Positions 24,866 to 34,219 of a stretch of 64,000 nt of DNA are shown piece after piece. The position numbers and the translations under genes are program-made. Below the pieces are notes generated by a model. That model was not told the DNA's origin, searched no databases, and saw nothing but the letters and a program-made list of their open reading frames with translations. The first letter of the stretch is position 1. The number at the start of each line of letters is the position of its first letter. Source of the stretch: Clostridium_AT stratigraminis (GTDB taxonomy: Bacteria; Bacillota; Clostridia; Clostridiales; Clostridiaceae); the NCBI RefSeq assembly GCF_045310675.1, contig NZ_JBJHZZ010000002.1, positions 62,001 through 126,000 on the forward strand, written 5' to 3'.

Positions 24866-26555
24866 TATTCTTAAATCTATAAAGCTGGATCATAATATAA
24901 TGAAGTCGCGCTATCCCATGTTCGTTATTGACATTATCGGGGTTTTCTTTGCCTTCATTACAAAGATACCCATTTATGGCGCCCTGATTATAATGGTTAT
25001 TTCTACGCCCATTGCCGGTCAGTACTTTAATATATATGAAAAAGACAATCTGGAAAAACTATATGGAATATTGCCACTTAAGAAGTCTGAAATCGTCATA
25101 GGAAGATACCTGTATGCTCTATGCATTATTGTCTTAAACGGTATCATGGCGGCGATAGTGGCATATAGCGTTTCTATTTTCACTAATAAGGGAATGAACA
25201 GCCTTGAATTCCTGACCTATATGTCAGTCGGCTTTCTTTATGCCTGCCTGATGACCGCGGTGATATTTCCGCTGTATTTTAAATTTTCGTTCTCAAAGGT
25301 ATATATCTTTTCCAACTTACCATTTTATCTAATTTTCGTCCTTCTCTTTGTCCTTACGAGAAAGACCAATGTTCTGCAACAGACGGCCCAGTATCTCACC
25401 TTCAACCTAGGTATGATAGCTGCCATGGGGTTTTTTCTGGGGCTTATACTGCTTGCCCTTTCATGTCTTTTATCCTGTGCGCTTACCGAGGGAAACCAGG
25501 CGATAAGTCTTTCTGCAGAAGAACCGGGGAAACGTCTGCACTTTGTAGACAATCTGCGTACATGGATGGTTATACTAGTGGTACTATCGCATGTAGGAGT
25601 CATCTACAATACTCTTACATTGTTCATTATGCTGAATCAGGCATACTTTATGGGCATGCTTTTCCTGCTCTCTGGGTATTTTACTTCAGGATCCATGAAG
25701 CGCAAAGGGTTTGGAACATTCTTGAAGGATAGGTTGCTGCGGCTTGGAATCCCAACGCTAGTTTATGTTTTCATACTCAACCCCATAGTAAGCTGGGGCT
25801 TTCAAAAGATGCATTCAACTACCAGTAATGCGGCTGTAGCTCACTTTGCCCTAGGGCCGATGTGGTTCGCAGTGATGCTGATCCTATTCGACCTAGGCTA
25901 TCTTGCCTATGTAAGGATTACTAAGAACGGAGGGTTGCACTCGGAATCGGAGAACCATCAAAAGCTTACGTTCTCCAAAGTTGCACTCTTCACGCTGGCG
26001 TTGGCGGCTGTCAGCTACCTGCTTCGCATCGTCATACCGTATGGCACGTCCATACTTGAGTTTCCATCCCTTGACTATTTTCCAGAGTACGTGGGCTTTT
26101 TCCTCATGGGAATACTTGCCTTTAGGCGGGACTGGCTCCGATCAATCCCAGGTTCACTCGGACAATTGGGCTTCGTTTTGGCTGTGCTGGCGACGGTCTT
26201 ATTGTTCCCTGTGGTGTTCATAGGCCCAGGCGCGTTCATAGGCCATGGCACCTGGCAATCAGCTGTGTTCGCGCTGTGGGATTCCACCTTTGCCGTGGGG
26301 ATGAGTCTTGCGTTGATTACCTTCTTTCGACGCTTTCTCAAGGGTGGAAAAAAGCTCGGTCAGTTTCTCTCACAGCATTCCTTTACAGTGTACGTCATTC
26401 ACATGCCGATTATTATTTTTCTTGCACTAGCAATTAGCGGAATTCAAATAAATCAGATGCTGAAAATTGGCTTGGTGGGTGTGATAGGATTACCACTCTG
26501 TTTTGGAGCTGCCTATATAGTTCGCATGATTCCATATGTGAAAAAAATTATATAA
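24858..26555 (+). CDS. ABC-2 permease fused to an acyltransferase-3 domain
   Basis: A 565-residue membrane protein with two unlike parts. Residues 1-about 212 are a complete ABC-2 (PF13346-like) permease: NLEKLYGILPLKKSEIVIGR, FSFSKVYIFSNLPFY, ending LLALSCLLSCA, where free-standing relatives stop. From about 228 an acyltransferase family 3 domain begins (LHFVDNLRTWMVILVVLSHV, with the typical early His), then about ten spans to residue 565 including FVIHM-like FTVYVIHMPIIIF. The reading frame is continuous. Base composition is noticeably richer in GC from about 25460 to 26400 than in the first part, which suggests that the second half came from elsewhere. It may modify an exported or membrane substrate. 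Confidence 0.85.
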   Translation: MNNILKSIKLDHNIMKSRYPMFVIDIIGVFFAFITKIPIYGALIIMVISTPIAGQYFNIYEKDNLEKLYGILPLKKSEIVIGRYLYALCIIVLNGIMAAIVAYSVSIFTNKGMNSLEFLTYMSVGFLYACLMTAVIFPLYFKFSFSKVYIFSNLPFYLIFVLLFVLTRKTNVLQQTAQYLTFNLGMIAAMGFFLGLILLALSCLLSCALTEGNQAISLSAEEPGKRLHFVDNLRTWMVILVVLSHVGVIYNTLTLFIMLNQAYFMGMLFLLSGYFTSGSMKRKGFGTFLKDRLLRLGIPTLVYVFILNPIVSWGFQKMHSTTSNAAVAHFALGPMWFAVMLILFDLGYLAYVRITKNGGLHSESENHQKLTFSKVALFTLALAAVSYLLRIVIPYGTSILEFPSLDYFPEYVGFFLMGILAFRRDWLRSIPGSLGQLGFVLAVLATVLLFPVVFIGPGAFIGHGTWQSAVFALWDSTFAVGMSLALITFFRRFLKGGKKLGQFLSQHSFTVYVIHMPIIIFLALAISGIQINQMLKIGLVGVIGLPLCFGAAYIVRMIPYVKKII

Positions 26556-26612
26556 TAAATGAGGATCTTCTATAATAGTAAGACAGACAAAAGTATTCTA
26601 AAGTTGTCATAT

Positions 26613-26640
26613 AGCACCTACATGTGTAGGTGCTTTTTTA
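26613..26640 (+). terminator. Rho-independent terminator
   Basis: AGCACCTAC (26613-26621), loop ATGT, GTAGGTGCT, then TTTTT. It ends the GntR/ABC operon. The rest of 26556-26826 shows nothing further. Confidence 0.88.
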
Positions 26641-26826
26641 GGCCTTATTTTAATAGAAATAACCACCAGCACTTGGGCTTCAAGAAAAATACTGGATATT
26701 ATTTATAATTAATAGTATACTTGAATGCACAATAATCAGACATAGAAAAAGTACAATCCAGCAAAATTAGTATTTCATTCAACTTTTTAAGTTTATTAAA
26801 TCATAAAAAAATAAAGGAGACTAAAG

Positions 26827-29064
26827 ATGGAACAGGAATATGTTGAAATAGTAGGTGCACGTGCCAATAATTTAAAGAATATTAGCCTCAAAATTCCTAA
26901 AAAGAAGATAACTATTTTTACTGGGGTATCAGGCTCTGGCAAATCCTCTATTGTATTTGAAACCATTGCCCAGGAAGCTGGCAGGCAATTGAATGAAACC
27001 TTCAGCAAGTTTATTCAAGGCTTTTTACCAAAGTATGGTCATCCGGAGGTTGATGTAATTGAAAACCTATCCTTAGCCATTATTGTTGATCAAAAGAGGA
27101 TAGGCGGTAATTCTCGTTCAACTTTAGGCACTATTACGGATATCAATCCATTAATAAGGCTCTTGTTTTCACGAATGGGGCAACCCCATATAGGACCTTC
27201 CAATCATTTTTCTTTTAATGACCCAAATGGTATGTGTAAGACCTGTGAGGGTATCGGTAGGATTGTTACCCTTGATCCTGACAAGGCTTTGGACAAAGAA
27301 AAATCTTTAAACGAAGGAGCAATTTTGCTGCCTGGATATAAACCTGGTAATTGGCAGTGGAAAATGTATGCTTCATCTGGCTTTTTTGATTGTGATAAGA
27401 AGATTAAGGATTATACAGAAGAGGAATACCATAAGTTGGTATATCACAAACCAGAAAAAATCAAGTCGGTTCTTATGGAGGGAATTAATACCACCTACGC
27501 CGGGCTCGTCCCGAAATTCATAAGCCAGTATATTAAAACCGAGTACGAAAAATCCGAGGCCTCTCAGAAGAAAATTGCTCCCTTTACAATTGAAGAGCTG
27601 TGTCCTGATTGCGGCGGCAGACGCTACAACGAAAGTGCTTTATCCTCAAAAATCATGGGGTATTCAATAGCAGATTTTACAGCTATGCAGGTAGATGAAC
27701 TTTTAAAGTTAATTGAAAAAATAGATAATCCAAAGGTTAAACCTATTATCAAAAACCTGAGTGAGCGGCTCAATGATTTAATTCAAATAGGCCTTGACTA
27801 TGTAAGCTTAGATAGGGAAACATCTACCTTGTCAGGGGGCGAATCACAGCGTGTTAAAATGGTCAAACACCTTACAAGCAGTTTGACGGATGTAATGTAT
27901 ATTTTTGATGAGCCAAGTATTGGATTACACCCTAGAGATGTTCACAGACTTAACGAATTGCTGGTAAAACTTAAAAATAAAGGCAATACGGTAATAGTGG
28001 TTGAACATGACCCAGATGTAATAAAAGCTGCAGACTATATTGTTGATGTTGGGCCTACAGCTGGTACAAATGGCGGAAGGATTATGTTTGAAGGAGGCTT
28101 TAACGACCTTTTAAAATCTAAGACGCTAACAGGAGAATATATGGGGAGGAGACTGCCAATAAAGAGCAACCCCAGGATTAGCAACGAATACTTTGAAACG
28201 AAAAAAAGTAACTTGCATAATTTAAAAAATGTGAGTTTAAGAATACCTAAAGGCATATTCACTGTTGTTACAGGTGTTGCAGGTTCTGGTAAATCTACCC
28301 TAGTTAACGGTGTCTTTGCTAAGGAATATAAAGATGCCATTATAATCGACCAGTCTGCAGTAAGCGCAAATCTACGTTCAAATCCAGCCACTTATACAGG
28401 AATAATGGATCATATACGTAAATTATTTGCAGATGAAAATAAGGTAAGTGCCGGCTTGTTCAGCTATAATTCAGAGGGCGCATGTGAGGCTTGCAATGGG
28501 CGAGGATTTATAGAGACTGATCTTTCCTTTATGGATTCAGTTGAAACCATTTGTGAGGAATGCGGCGGCAAACGGTTTAAGCAGGAGGTTTTAGAGTATA
28601 AGTACAATGGCAAATCCATTGTTGAGGTGCTTGATATGACTATTGCAGAAGCTGTTGACTTTTTTGTTCAAAAGGAAATAAGAAACAAACTGAAGCATTT
28701 AGTTGATGTAGGTCTGCATTATATGACACTGGGTCAGCCTTTAGATACCCTTTCCGGCGGAGAGTGTCAGCGCCTAAAGCTCGCTAAAGAATTAAGCAAA
28801 AAGGGAAATATCTATATAATGGATGAACCTACAACTGGTTTGCATATGTCCGATATAACTAGTATTTTGGCTATTATTGACCATCTTGTTGATAAGGGTA
28901 ACACAGTTATTGTCATTGAACACAACCTGGACATTATACGTAATGCAGACTGGATTATCGATGTTGGTATTGAGGGTGGCAGCAAAGGTGGGCAGATTCT
29001 TTTTGAAGGAACACCAGCTAACCTTAAAAACTGCAAGGAGTCGATTACTGCAAAATACTTGTAA
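26827..29064 (+). CDS. UvrA-like ABC ATPase (short paralogue)
   Basis: A 745-residue protein with two UvrA-type nucleotide-binding domains: Walker A GVSGSGKSS (about 34) and GVAGSGKST (about 488), signatures LSGGESQRVKM and LSGGECQRLKL, and Walker B IFDEPSIGLHP and IMDEPTTGLHM. Zinc cysteine pairs are CKTCEGIG, CPDCGGRR, CEACNGRG and CEECGGKR. It is about 200 residues shorter than canonical UvrA (about 940), and the region between the first Walker A and zinc module appears to lack the UvrB-binding domain. Such paralogues are found in antibiotic-producer resistance loci (DrrC type) and elsewhere. I would not call it the repair UvrA. Confidence 0.85.
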   Translation: MEQEYVEIVGARANNLKNISLKIPKKKITIFTGVSGSGKSSIVFETIAQEAGRQLNETFSKFIQGFLPKYGHPEVDVIENLSLAIIVDQKRIGGNSRSTLGTITDINPLIRLLFSRMGQPHIGPSNHFSFNDPNGMCKTCEGIGRIVTLDPDKALDKEKSLNEGAILLPGYKPGNWQWKMYASSGFFDCDKKIKDYTEEEYHKLVYHKPEKIKSVLMEGINTTYAGLVPKFISQYIKTEYEKSEASQKKIAPFTIEELCPDCGGRRYNESALSSKIMGYSIADFTAMQVDELLKLIEKIDNPKVKPIIKNLSERLNDLIQIGLDYVSLDRETSTLSGGESQRVKMVKHLTSSLTDVMYIFDEPSIGLHPRDVHRLNELLVKLKNKGNTVIVVEHDPDVIKAADYIVDVGPTAGTNGGRIMFEGGFNDLLKSKTLTGEYMGRRLPIKSNPRISNEYFETKKSNLHNLKNVSLRIPKGIFTVVTGVAGSGKSTLVNGVFAKEYKDAIIIDQSAVSANLRSNPATYTGIMDHIRKLFADENKVSAGLFSYNSEGACEACNGRGFIETDLSFMDSVETICEECGGKRFKQEVLEYKYNGKSIVEVLDMTIAEAVDFFVQKEIRNKLKHLVDVGLHYMTLGQPLDTLSGGECQRLKLAKELSKKGNIYIMDEPTTGLHMSDITSILAIIDHLVDKGNTVIVIEHNLDIIRNADWIIDVGIEGGSKGGQILFEGTPANLKNCKESITAKYL

Positions 29065-29091
29065 TGCAGTGGGAGTATGGAGGTGATTAAG

Positions 29092-29715
29092 TTGAACATT
29101 AAAAAACTGAAGGAAGCCGAAGAGAGATTTTTAATGCAATACCCCGGTGGCTTTAATAATCCAAAGGTCCTTGAAATCGCCAAGAAGCATAAGGTAGAGA
29201 AAATGAATAAATTGGCGCAGGAGAGCTTCACAATTGAACAATTTGAAAGTCCTAGCAGAATTATTGATTCCATAAATAAGGTAGTTAGTCAGTCTTCTTT
29301 GGTTTCAATTTTTGAAAAACCTAAGTTTAGAGATCTTGTAAAAGCAATGAATGAAAGTGAGAAGGAACGGCTATCCCTTGGACTTAAGGAATTCTTACAT
29401 GGTGATCAAAAATTTGGCTTCGAAATGATGACAGCTCTACTTAATGAATATAGGCTTGCGAAATGGCCCTTGTTAACTGTCTGTCCAGTATATTATCGAC
29501 CAGATGTGGAGGTTTTAATTAAACCTACAACAGTTAAATGGATAATTGAAACCTTTGAGTTGGAGGGCATTACATACAGCCCAAAACCAACCTTTGAGTT
29601 CTATAAAGCTTATCGAGAACAAATTAATCAAATGAAAAATGAAGTTCATGTTTCAATGCAATCTGATAATGCTGCTTTTTGCGGCTTCATTATGATATCC
29701 ATGGGAAAACTATAA
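29092..29715 (+). CDS. Protein of unknown function following the UvrA-like gene
   Basis: A 207-residue soluble, mostly helical protein that I do not recognise. It begins NIKKLKEAEERFLMQYPGGF, has a conserved-looking centre LTVCPVYYRPDVEVLIKPTT and ends CGFIMISMGKL. TTG 29092 is chosen because GGAGGTGA lies 5 bases before it, while the in-frame ATG at 29077 would precede that site. It starts 27 bases after the UvrA-like gene and before a terminator, so it is co-transcribed with it and may be its partner. Confidence 0.75.
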   Translation: MNIKKLKEAEERFLMQYPGGFNNPKVLEIAKKHKVEKMNKLAQESFTIEQFESPSRIIDSINKVVSQSSLVSIFEKPKFRDLVKAMNESEKERLSLGLKEFLHGDQKFGFEMMTALLNEYRLAKWPLLTVCPVYYRPDVEVLIKPTTVKWIIETFELEGITYSPKPTFEFYKAYREQINQMKNEVHVSMQSDNAAFCGFIMISMGKL

Positions 29716-29733
29716 ATCATGAAATAAACAGGG

Positions 29734-29780
29734 CAGATATGTTCCGCCAATTTAATGGAACATGTCTGTTTTATTTTTTT
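29734..29780 (+). terminator. Rho-independent terminator
   Basis: CAGATATGTTCC (29734-29745) pairs with GGAACATGTCTG (29757-29768, one wobble), then TTTTATTTTTTT. Confidence 0.88.
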
Positions 29781-29859
29781 GAATTATATAATATTGTTAC
29801 AAAATTACTATAATTATGAAATCAAAGATATTATAATAGAATAATGAGAAATTTATATC

Positions 29860-29874
29860 ACTACTTATAGTAGT
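29860..29874 (+). promoter_or_regulatory. Palindrome upstream of the MFS gene
   Basis: ACTACTTATAGTAGT is a perfect dyad in the leader of the MFS gene, 26 bases before its ATG and downstream of a TATAAT (29831-29836). It could be an operator. No regulator gene is adjacent, so the partner is unknown. Confidence 0.4.
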
Positions 29875-29899
29875 TGAAATTATAAGAATAGGTGGATTT

Positions 29900-31168
29900 A
29901 TGGGTAAGAAGAATTTATGGTTATTTTTAGCTGCAAGGTTTATTTCTTATACAGGTAGTGGGGTGCAAATGATAGCACTGCCGCTATATATACTTGATAA
30001 GACAGGCTCTGGTACCCTCATGGGAGTTTTCTCAGTTTTGACATTAGTTCCTATGCTTTTAACCGCACCCTTCTCTGGAATTATAGGAGATAGAAAAAAC
30101 AGAAGAAATGTAATGATTACTACAGATTTCGGAAGAGGAGCTCTTATATGCATAATGGCATTACTTGCTATGATGGGGGCCTTTAGTATATATACCTTAT
30201 TTGCATTACAGGTTTTTATTTCAATTATGGACAGTATATTTAATTCATCCTCACAGGCCTTGCTGCCTGATTTATTATCCAGTGAGCAGCTAATAGAGGG
30301 TAATTCCTTAAAAGGAGGAATGGATGCGGCAGCATATATATTAGGACCTGCCCTAGGTGGAGTAATTTACGGACTTTGGGGTATTAAAATGGTATTCATA
30401 ATTAATGGCTTTTCCTTTTTTATATCAGGGTTCCTAACTATATTAATTTTATATAAACATGTTAATGAGGTAAAAGAGAATATAAATCCTAAGGTGTTTT
30501 TAAAGGAGAATATAGAAGTTCTAAAATTCATAAGGCTAAAGAGGGGACTTATTCAGCTCTTTAGCTTCGCAATGATTTCCAATTTTTTATTAGCTCCCAT
30601 ATTTGATATTGTAATGCCCTATGCTCTAAAAAAAGGAATAGGCTTTACCTCTCAGGATTACGGCTATGTTATGGGCTTTTTTACAGTAGGTATTCTAATT
30701 GGTAATATAGCAATATCAATGAGATTTAAGAAACTTGGACTAAAAAAGTTTATGAGATGGGGACTTATTATAGAAACTGTAGTATCCTTAATACTTAGTT
30801 TATTAATTTTCCCAGCATCGGTAAGTTTTTTTGGCGGTGCAGGCTTAAAATTGCTTATTGGCATTGTTATTTGCGCTGTATTTATGGGTGTTTTCAATGC
30901 CTTTGTAAATACTCCAATTTCAACTAACCTGCAGAATCTTGTACCACAAGAAATGAGATCAAGGTTTTTTGCTATACTTGGGATGTTTTCTCAAGGGGCA
31001 ATTCCCTTAGGTTCACTAATTTTTGGTATATTGCTGGATTTAATGAGGTATTATTATTTAATGGCTGCAGTGATTATTATAGCAGCAATAACAGCTGCTA
31101 TATTTCTAATATTTGCATGTGATGAGGCATACGAAGCAAAAGATTTAGGCACAAGTTTGAATAGTTAA
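29900..31168 (+). CDS. MFS efflux transporter (MFS_3 / MefA-like group)
   Basis: A 422-residue protein with twelve hydrophobic spans. The loop after span 2 reads GIIGDRKNRRNVMITTDFGR, the conserved GxxxDRxxRR motif of major facilitator proteins, and LLPDLLSSEQLIEGNSLKGG after span 4 is typical of the group with macrolide and siderophore exporters. The ATG follows AGGTGGATTT. It is monocistronic. It is likely a proton-driven drug exporter; the substrate cannot be told. Confidence 0.87.
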   Translation: MGKKNLWLFLAARFISYTGSGVQMIALPLYILDKTGSGTLMGVFSVLTLVPMLLTAPFSGIIGDRKNRRNVMITTDFGRGALICIMALLAMMGAFSIYTLFALQVFISIMDSIFNSSSQALLPDLLSSEQLIEGNSLKGGMDAAAYILGPALGGVIYGLWGIKMVFIINGFSFFISGFLTILILYKHVNEVKENINPKVFLKENIEVLKFIRLKRGLIQLFSFAMISNFLLAPIFDIVMPYALKKGIGFTSQDYGYVMGFFTVGILIGNIAISMRFKKLGLKKFMRWGLIIETVVSLILSLLIFPASVSFFGGAGLKLLIGIVICAVFMGVFNAFVNTPISTNLQNLVPQEMRSRFFAILGMFSQGAIPLGSLIFGILLDLMRYYYLMAAVIIIAAITAAIFLIFACDEAYEAKDLGTSLNS

Positions 31169-31313
31169 AAGTATAAGCAGTAATAAAAAAAATATTTGTA
31201 ATAACAATATTAAATTTAATATTCTATTAACATAAATTTAATGTTAACTTAGTATCTCCCTTCTATACTTAATTTGTAATAAAATTAGAAATGTATTTAA
31301 GGGAGTGATATTT

Positions 31314-31904
31314 GTGCTTGTCTATAGTCATAATCTAATTGGTAAAACTATTCACAAATATATTTTAGACAACCTTCAATTTAAACTGGAGCTTAGAAAT
31401 CTAAGGTATGGGTGTATGAAACCTGATTTTTCACCTAAGTTAATTGCCATACCACATTATAAAAACGAATCTTTTGGAATTATATCAGACATGATCTTAG
31501 CTCTGCAAAATACACCACTTCCTGTTAATTCAAAGCAACTTAAGCATTTTTCAGCTAAACTAGGTGTTGTACTTCATTATATTACTGATTATTTTTGCTA
31601 TCCTCATAACAATAACATGATTGATAAGATGCCGGGTCACTTCTTTTATGAATTAAATTTGGATAGGGAATTAAGACAATATTTAGCTAATCCTTTAGAA
31701 GTTATAAATAATAACCTAGATCTTAAGGCCTGCAATAATATAAATGTTTCCTTGATAGATTTTATTGAATTGAAGCATAGCCAGTATATGAAAGAGTGTC
31801 CAAGCTTATTAAATGATGTGGTTTATGGACTTCAGTGCTGCTTTATAGTTGCTATAGGAATAATAAAATCATTGATAATTCAAGGTTCTCAAAAAGCTGC
31901 ATAA
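31314..31904 (+). CDS. Zinc-dependent phospholipase C family protein
   Basis: A 196-residue protein matching the N-terminal catalytic fold of bacterial zinc phospholipases: MLVYSHNLIGKTIHKYI, RYGCMKPDFSP (Asp), FSAKLGVVLHYITDYFCYPH (His, Asp and His ligands), then GHFFYELN. These His/Asp residues are the usual metal ligands. No signal peptide is present and there is no C-terminal PLAT domain, so it is unlikely to be a secreted toxin; cytoplasmic relatives are common in clostridia. GTG 31314 fits GGGAGTGAT better than GTG 31305. Confidence 0.78.
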   Translation: MLVYSHNLIGKTIHKYILDNLQFKLELRNLRYGCMKPDFSPKLIAIPHYKNESFGIISDMILALQNTPLPVNSKQLKHFSAKLGVVLHYITDYFCYPHNNNMIDKMPGHFFYELNLDRELRQYLANPLEVINNNLDLKACNNINVSLIDFIELKHSQYMKECPSLLNDVVYGLQCCFIVAIGIIKSLIIQGSQKAA

Positions 31905-31925
31905 GTAAAAGTCATATGGAAACCA

Positions 31926-33221
31926 TTATATTTTTATAACAAAATAGAATTCAGTGCCCTTTGAAGCAGAGCTATGGACACCATATTGAAAATTATGTGC
32001 TTTTAAAATTTCTTTACAGATTGGAAGCCCTAAACCCATACCACCGCTTTGTAAATTTTTATAATACTTATCCCAAATATCTTCTTGTAAGTGATTCTCG
32101 ATCACTAATCCATAATCTCTTACAGATAATTTTATAGTGTTCTTTGTAAGAGTGGTATAGATTTCTATTTTGTTATTTTCATAGCTAAATTTAATTGCAT
32201 TATCAATGAAATTATATAAAACTCTTTCAAGATACTTTTTATCTGCATAAATTTCTACAGATTCAATAGAAATATCAAAGGATAAATTTTTTTTATTAAT
32301 TAGAGGATAAAATTTATTAACACAATTTTGTACAAGCTCAGATAAACTAAATAATTCCTTAGATAGGGAAAGAGCACCATCTTGAAGCTTTGAAAGCTGT
32401 AGCAAATCCATAACTAATGCGTTTAATCTATCTGCTTCTTTAATAATTTCACCAGCATATTTTCTTGATGTTTCTTCATCAACTACTCCATCTGATACTG
32501 CTTCGCTATAGCATCTAATTACACTTAAGGGAGTTTTAAAATCATGAGATACATTTGCAATAAAATCTCTTTGAAGCTGATACTTCTTTTTTAAACCAGC
32601 AGCCATTTGTCTAAGACTATTTGATAATACTTCTATCTCATCATTTGTATTAACAATACAGTCTACATCAAAGTTACCTTTTGATATAGAAGAGGCTACC
32701 TTTTGTAACTTTAGAATAGGTCTTGTAAATTTTTTTCCTACATAAGATATTATGGGTATTGAAAGTAAAATTGAAGATATAAATATAAAAAACAAAATAA
32801 TGTAAACTACTTTTAAATAATCTGAAGAATATTGATTGTTTTGAAAAACTACAATATCCCCTAAATCAGTTTGTAGTTTATAGTATAAGAATTCTGTTCC
32901 CATGCCATTTTGAAAAACTCCTTTAGTTTTAAAGCTATTTTCACCTGTAGAACGTAAAAGTGGCATAAAACCTGATTTACTACGAGTTAAAGATGTGATT
33001 TTGCTTCCATTTATAAGCACTGCGCTTATATTTGTATCAGTAATTTGCTCTTTATTACTTAGTGAATTATATATTTCCTTAGCAGAGGACTCTAAACTGT
33101 CATACTGCTGATTAATATAAAATTTAGATAGGAATATGCTGCTTGTAATGAGGCAAAAGGCAACAATTGATGTAATTATAAGCATGAAATATTTTATAAG
33201 TTTTATTGTTATCTTGTCCAT
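31926..33221 (-). CDS. Sensor histidine kinase
   Basis: A 431-residue kinase starting MDKITIKLIKYFM. It has a first span (about 8-30), an extracytoplasmic sensor region (about 31-140), a second span (about 142-165), HAMP (about 165-220), HisKA with the phospho-acceptor in FIANVSHDFKTPLSVIR, and HATPase with N box NFIDNAIKF and G boxes GGMGLGLPI. The start at 33221 is chosen because AAAGGAGT lies 5-6 bases upstream; the frame continues into the regulator gene but has no ribosome site there. It forms a two-component pair with the regulator 19 bases upstream. The signal is unknown; a nearby DUF2680 secreted protein diverges. Confidence 0.91.
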   Translation of the reverse strand: MDKITIKLIKYFMLIITSIVAFCLITSSIFLSKFYINQQYDSLESSAKEIYNSLSNKEQITDTNISAVLINGSKITSLTRSKSGFMPLLRSTGENSFKTKGVFQNGMGTEFLYYKLQTDLGDIVVFQNNQYSSDYLKVVYIILFFIFISSILLSIPIISYVGKKFTRPILKLQKVASSISKGNFDVDCIVNTNDEIEVLSNSLRQMAAGLKKKYQLQRDFIANVSHDFKTPLSVIRCYSEAVSDGVVDEETSRKYAGEIIKEADRLNALVMDLLQLSKLQDGALSLSKELFSLSELVQNCVNKFYPLINKKNLSFDISIESVEIYADKKYLERVLYNFIDNAIKFSYENNKIEIYTTLTKNTIKLSVRDYGLVIENHLQEDIWDKYYKNLQSGGMGLGLPICKEILKAHNFQYGVHSSASKGTEFYFVIKI

Positions 33222-33240
33222 AAATACTCCTTTCATGGCG

Positions 33241-33900
33241 TTAGGGCATAAGCTTGTACCCAACTCCCCATACAGTTTGAAGATGGGCTTCACAAAATTT
33301 AATTTTTTCCCTTAACTTTTTTATATGAGTATCAACTGTTCGAGAGTCGCCCATAAAATCGTAACCCCATACTGTACTTAATAACTGTTCTCTGTTAAAA
33401 ACCTTTTCCGTATTACTACTAAAGAACAGCAGAAGATCAAATTCTTTTGGAGTTAGATAAATGGGAATATTATTTTCCATAACTTCTCTGCTTTCTTCTA
33501 GGATTGTTAAATCCCCAAAGCTCAAAGATTTCTGATTACTATCTTTAGTAATTCTTAAATTAACTCGTAGAACCAGTTCTCTCATACTGATTGGCTTAAC
33601 CATGTAGTCATCAGCACCTAATTCTAAGCCAAAAATTCTATCATCTTCTTCTCCTCTTGCAGTTGTTAATATAACTGGAGTTTTACTCATGGACTTGATT
33701 CTTCTTAAAAGTGCCCAGCCATCTTTCCCTGGAAGCATAATATCAAGAATTACTAGATTAAAGGATTCGTTAGTTAACATATCTTCAGCGATTTTACCAT
33801 TAGAAGCACAAATCACATCATAATTTTCTTTTCTTAAATATATAGTCATTACATCTGAAAGCTTAGTCTCATCTTCAACAATAAGTATTTTTTTATTCAT
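33241..33900 (-). CDS. OmpR/PhoB-family response regulator
   Basis: A 219-residue regulator: receiver domain with the acidic pair in ILIVEDETK, phospho-acceptor Asp53 (LVILDIMLPG), switch Thr in VILTTARGEE and Lys in YMVKPISMRE; then a winged-helix domain (about 125-219; LTPKEFDLLLFF, NREQLLSTVWGYDFMGDSRT, VDTHIKKLREKI). It is cotranscribed with the kinase that follows on the minus strand. Targets unknown. Confidence 0.93.
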   Translation of the reverse strand: MNKKILIVEDETKLSDVMTIYLRKENYDVICASNGKIAEDMLTNESFNLVILDIMLPGKDGWALLRRIKSMSKTPVILTTARGEEDDRIFGLELGADDYMVKPISMRELVLRVNLRITKDSNQKSLSFGDLTILEESREVMENNIPIYLTPKEFDLLLFFSSNTEKVFNREQLLSTVWGYDFMGDSRTVDTHIKKLREKIKFCEAHLQTVWGVGYKLMP

Positions 33901-34090
33901 TATGAACCATCCTTATTATTTAATAGTTTAATATCATTATAATTGTAATTTATACATTTGACTAAATATTGTTTTAAATGTGATGAATTTGTGAAATTAT
34001 CTTTATAGATTTTCTAATTTTATTCGTTATATAAACGGCTTATAATATATAACTTAAATAGTAACAGCATACAATGTTTAAATATCTATA

Positions 34091-34127
34091 AAGGCGCCTG
34101 CAAATATAAATGATTTGCAGGCGCCTT
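34091..34127. other. 15-bp GC-rich perfect inverted repeat between divergent genes
   Basis: AAGGCGCCTGCAAAT (34091-34105) and its exact complement (34113-34127) flank ATAAATG. It lies between the minus-strand response regulator and the plus-strand DUF2680 gene, so it is not behind either gene. It could end an unseen transcript, be an operator, or be a foreign inverted repeat. The remainder of 33901-34219 is AT-rich with a possible -10 (TATAAT near 34042). Confidence 0.55.
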
Positions 34128-34219
34128 TAAATAATTTGCAATTCCATCACAATTACATCATTATTTAACCAAAACTTTTGATTACTATAAAGATGTACCA
34201 CTGAGTGGTAAACATATTA

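Noticed and set aside
26827..29064. Calling this gene uvrA
   Set aside because: It is about 200 residues shorter than repair UvrA, appears to lack the UvrB-binding domain and stands away from uvrB, so a paralogue is more likely.
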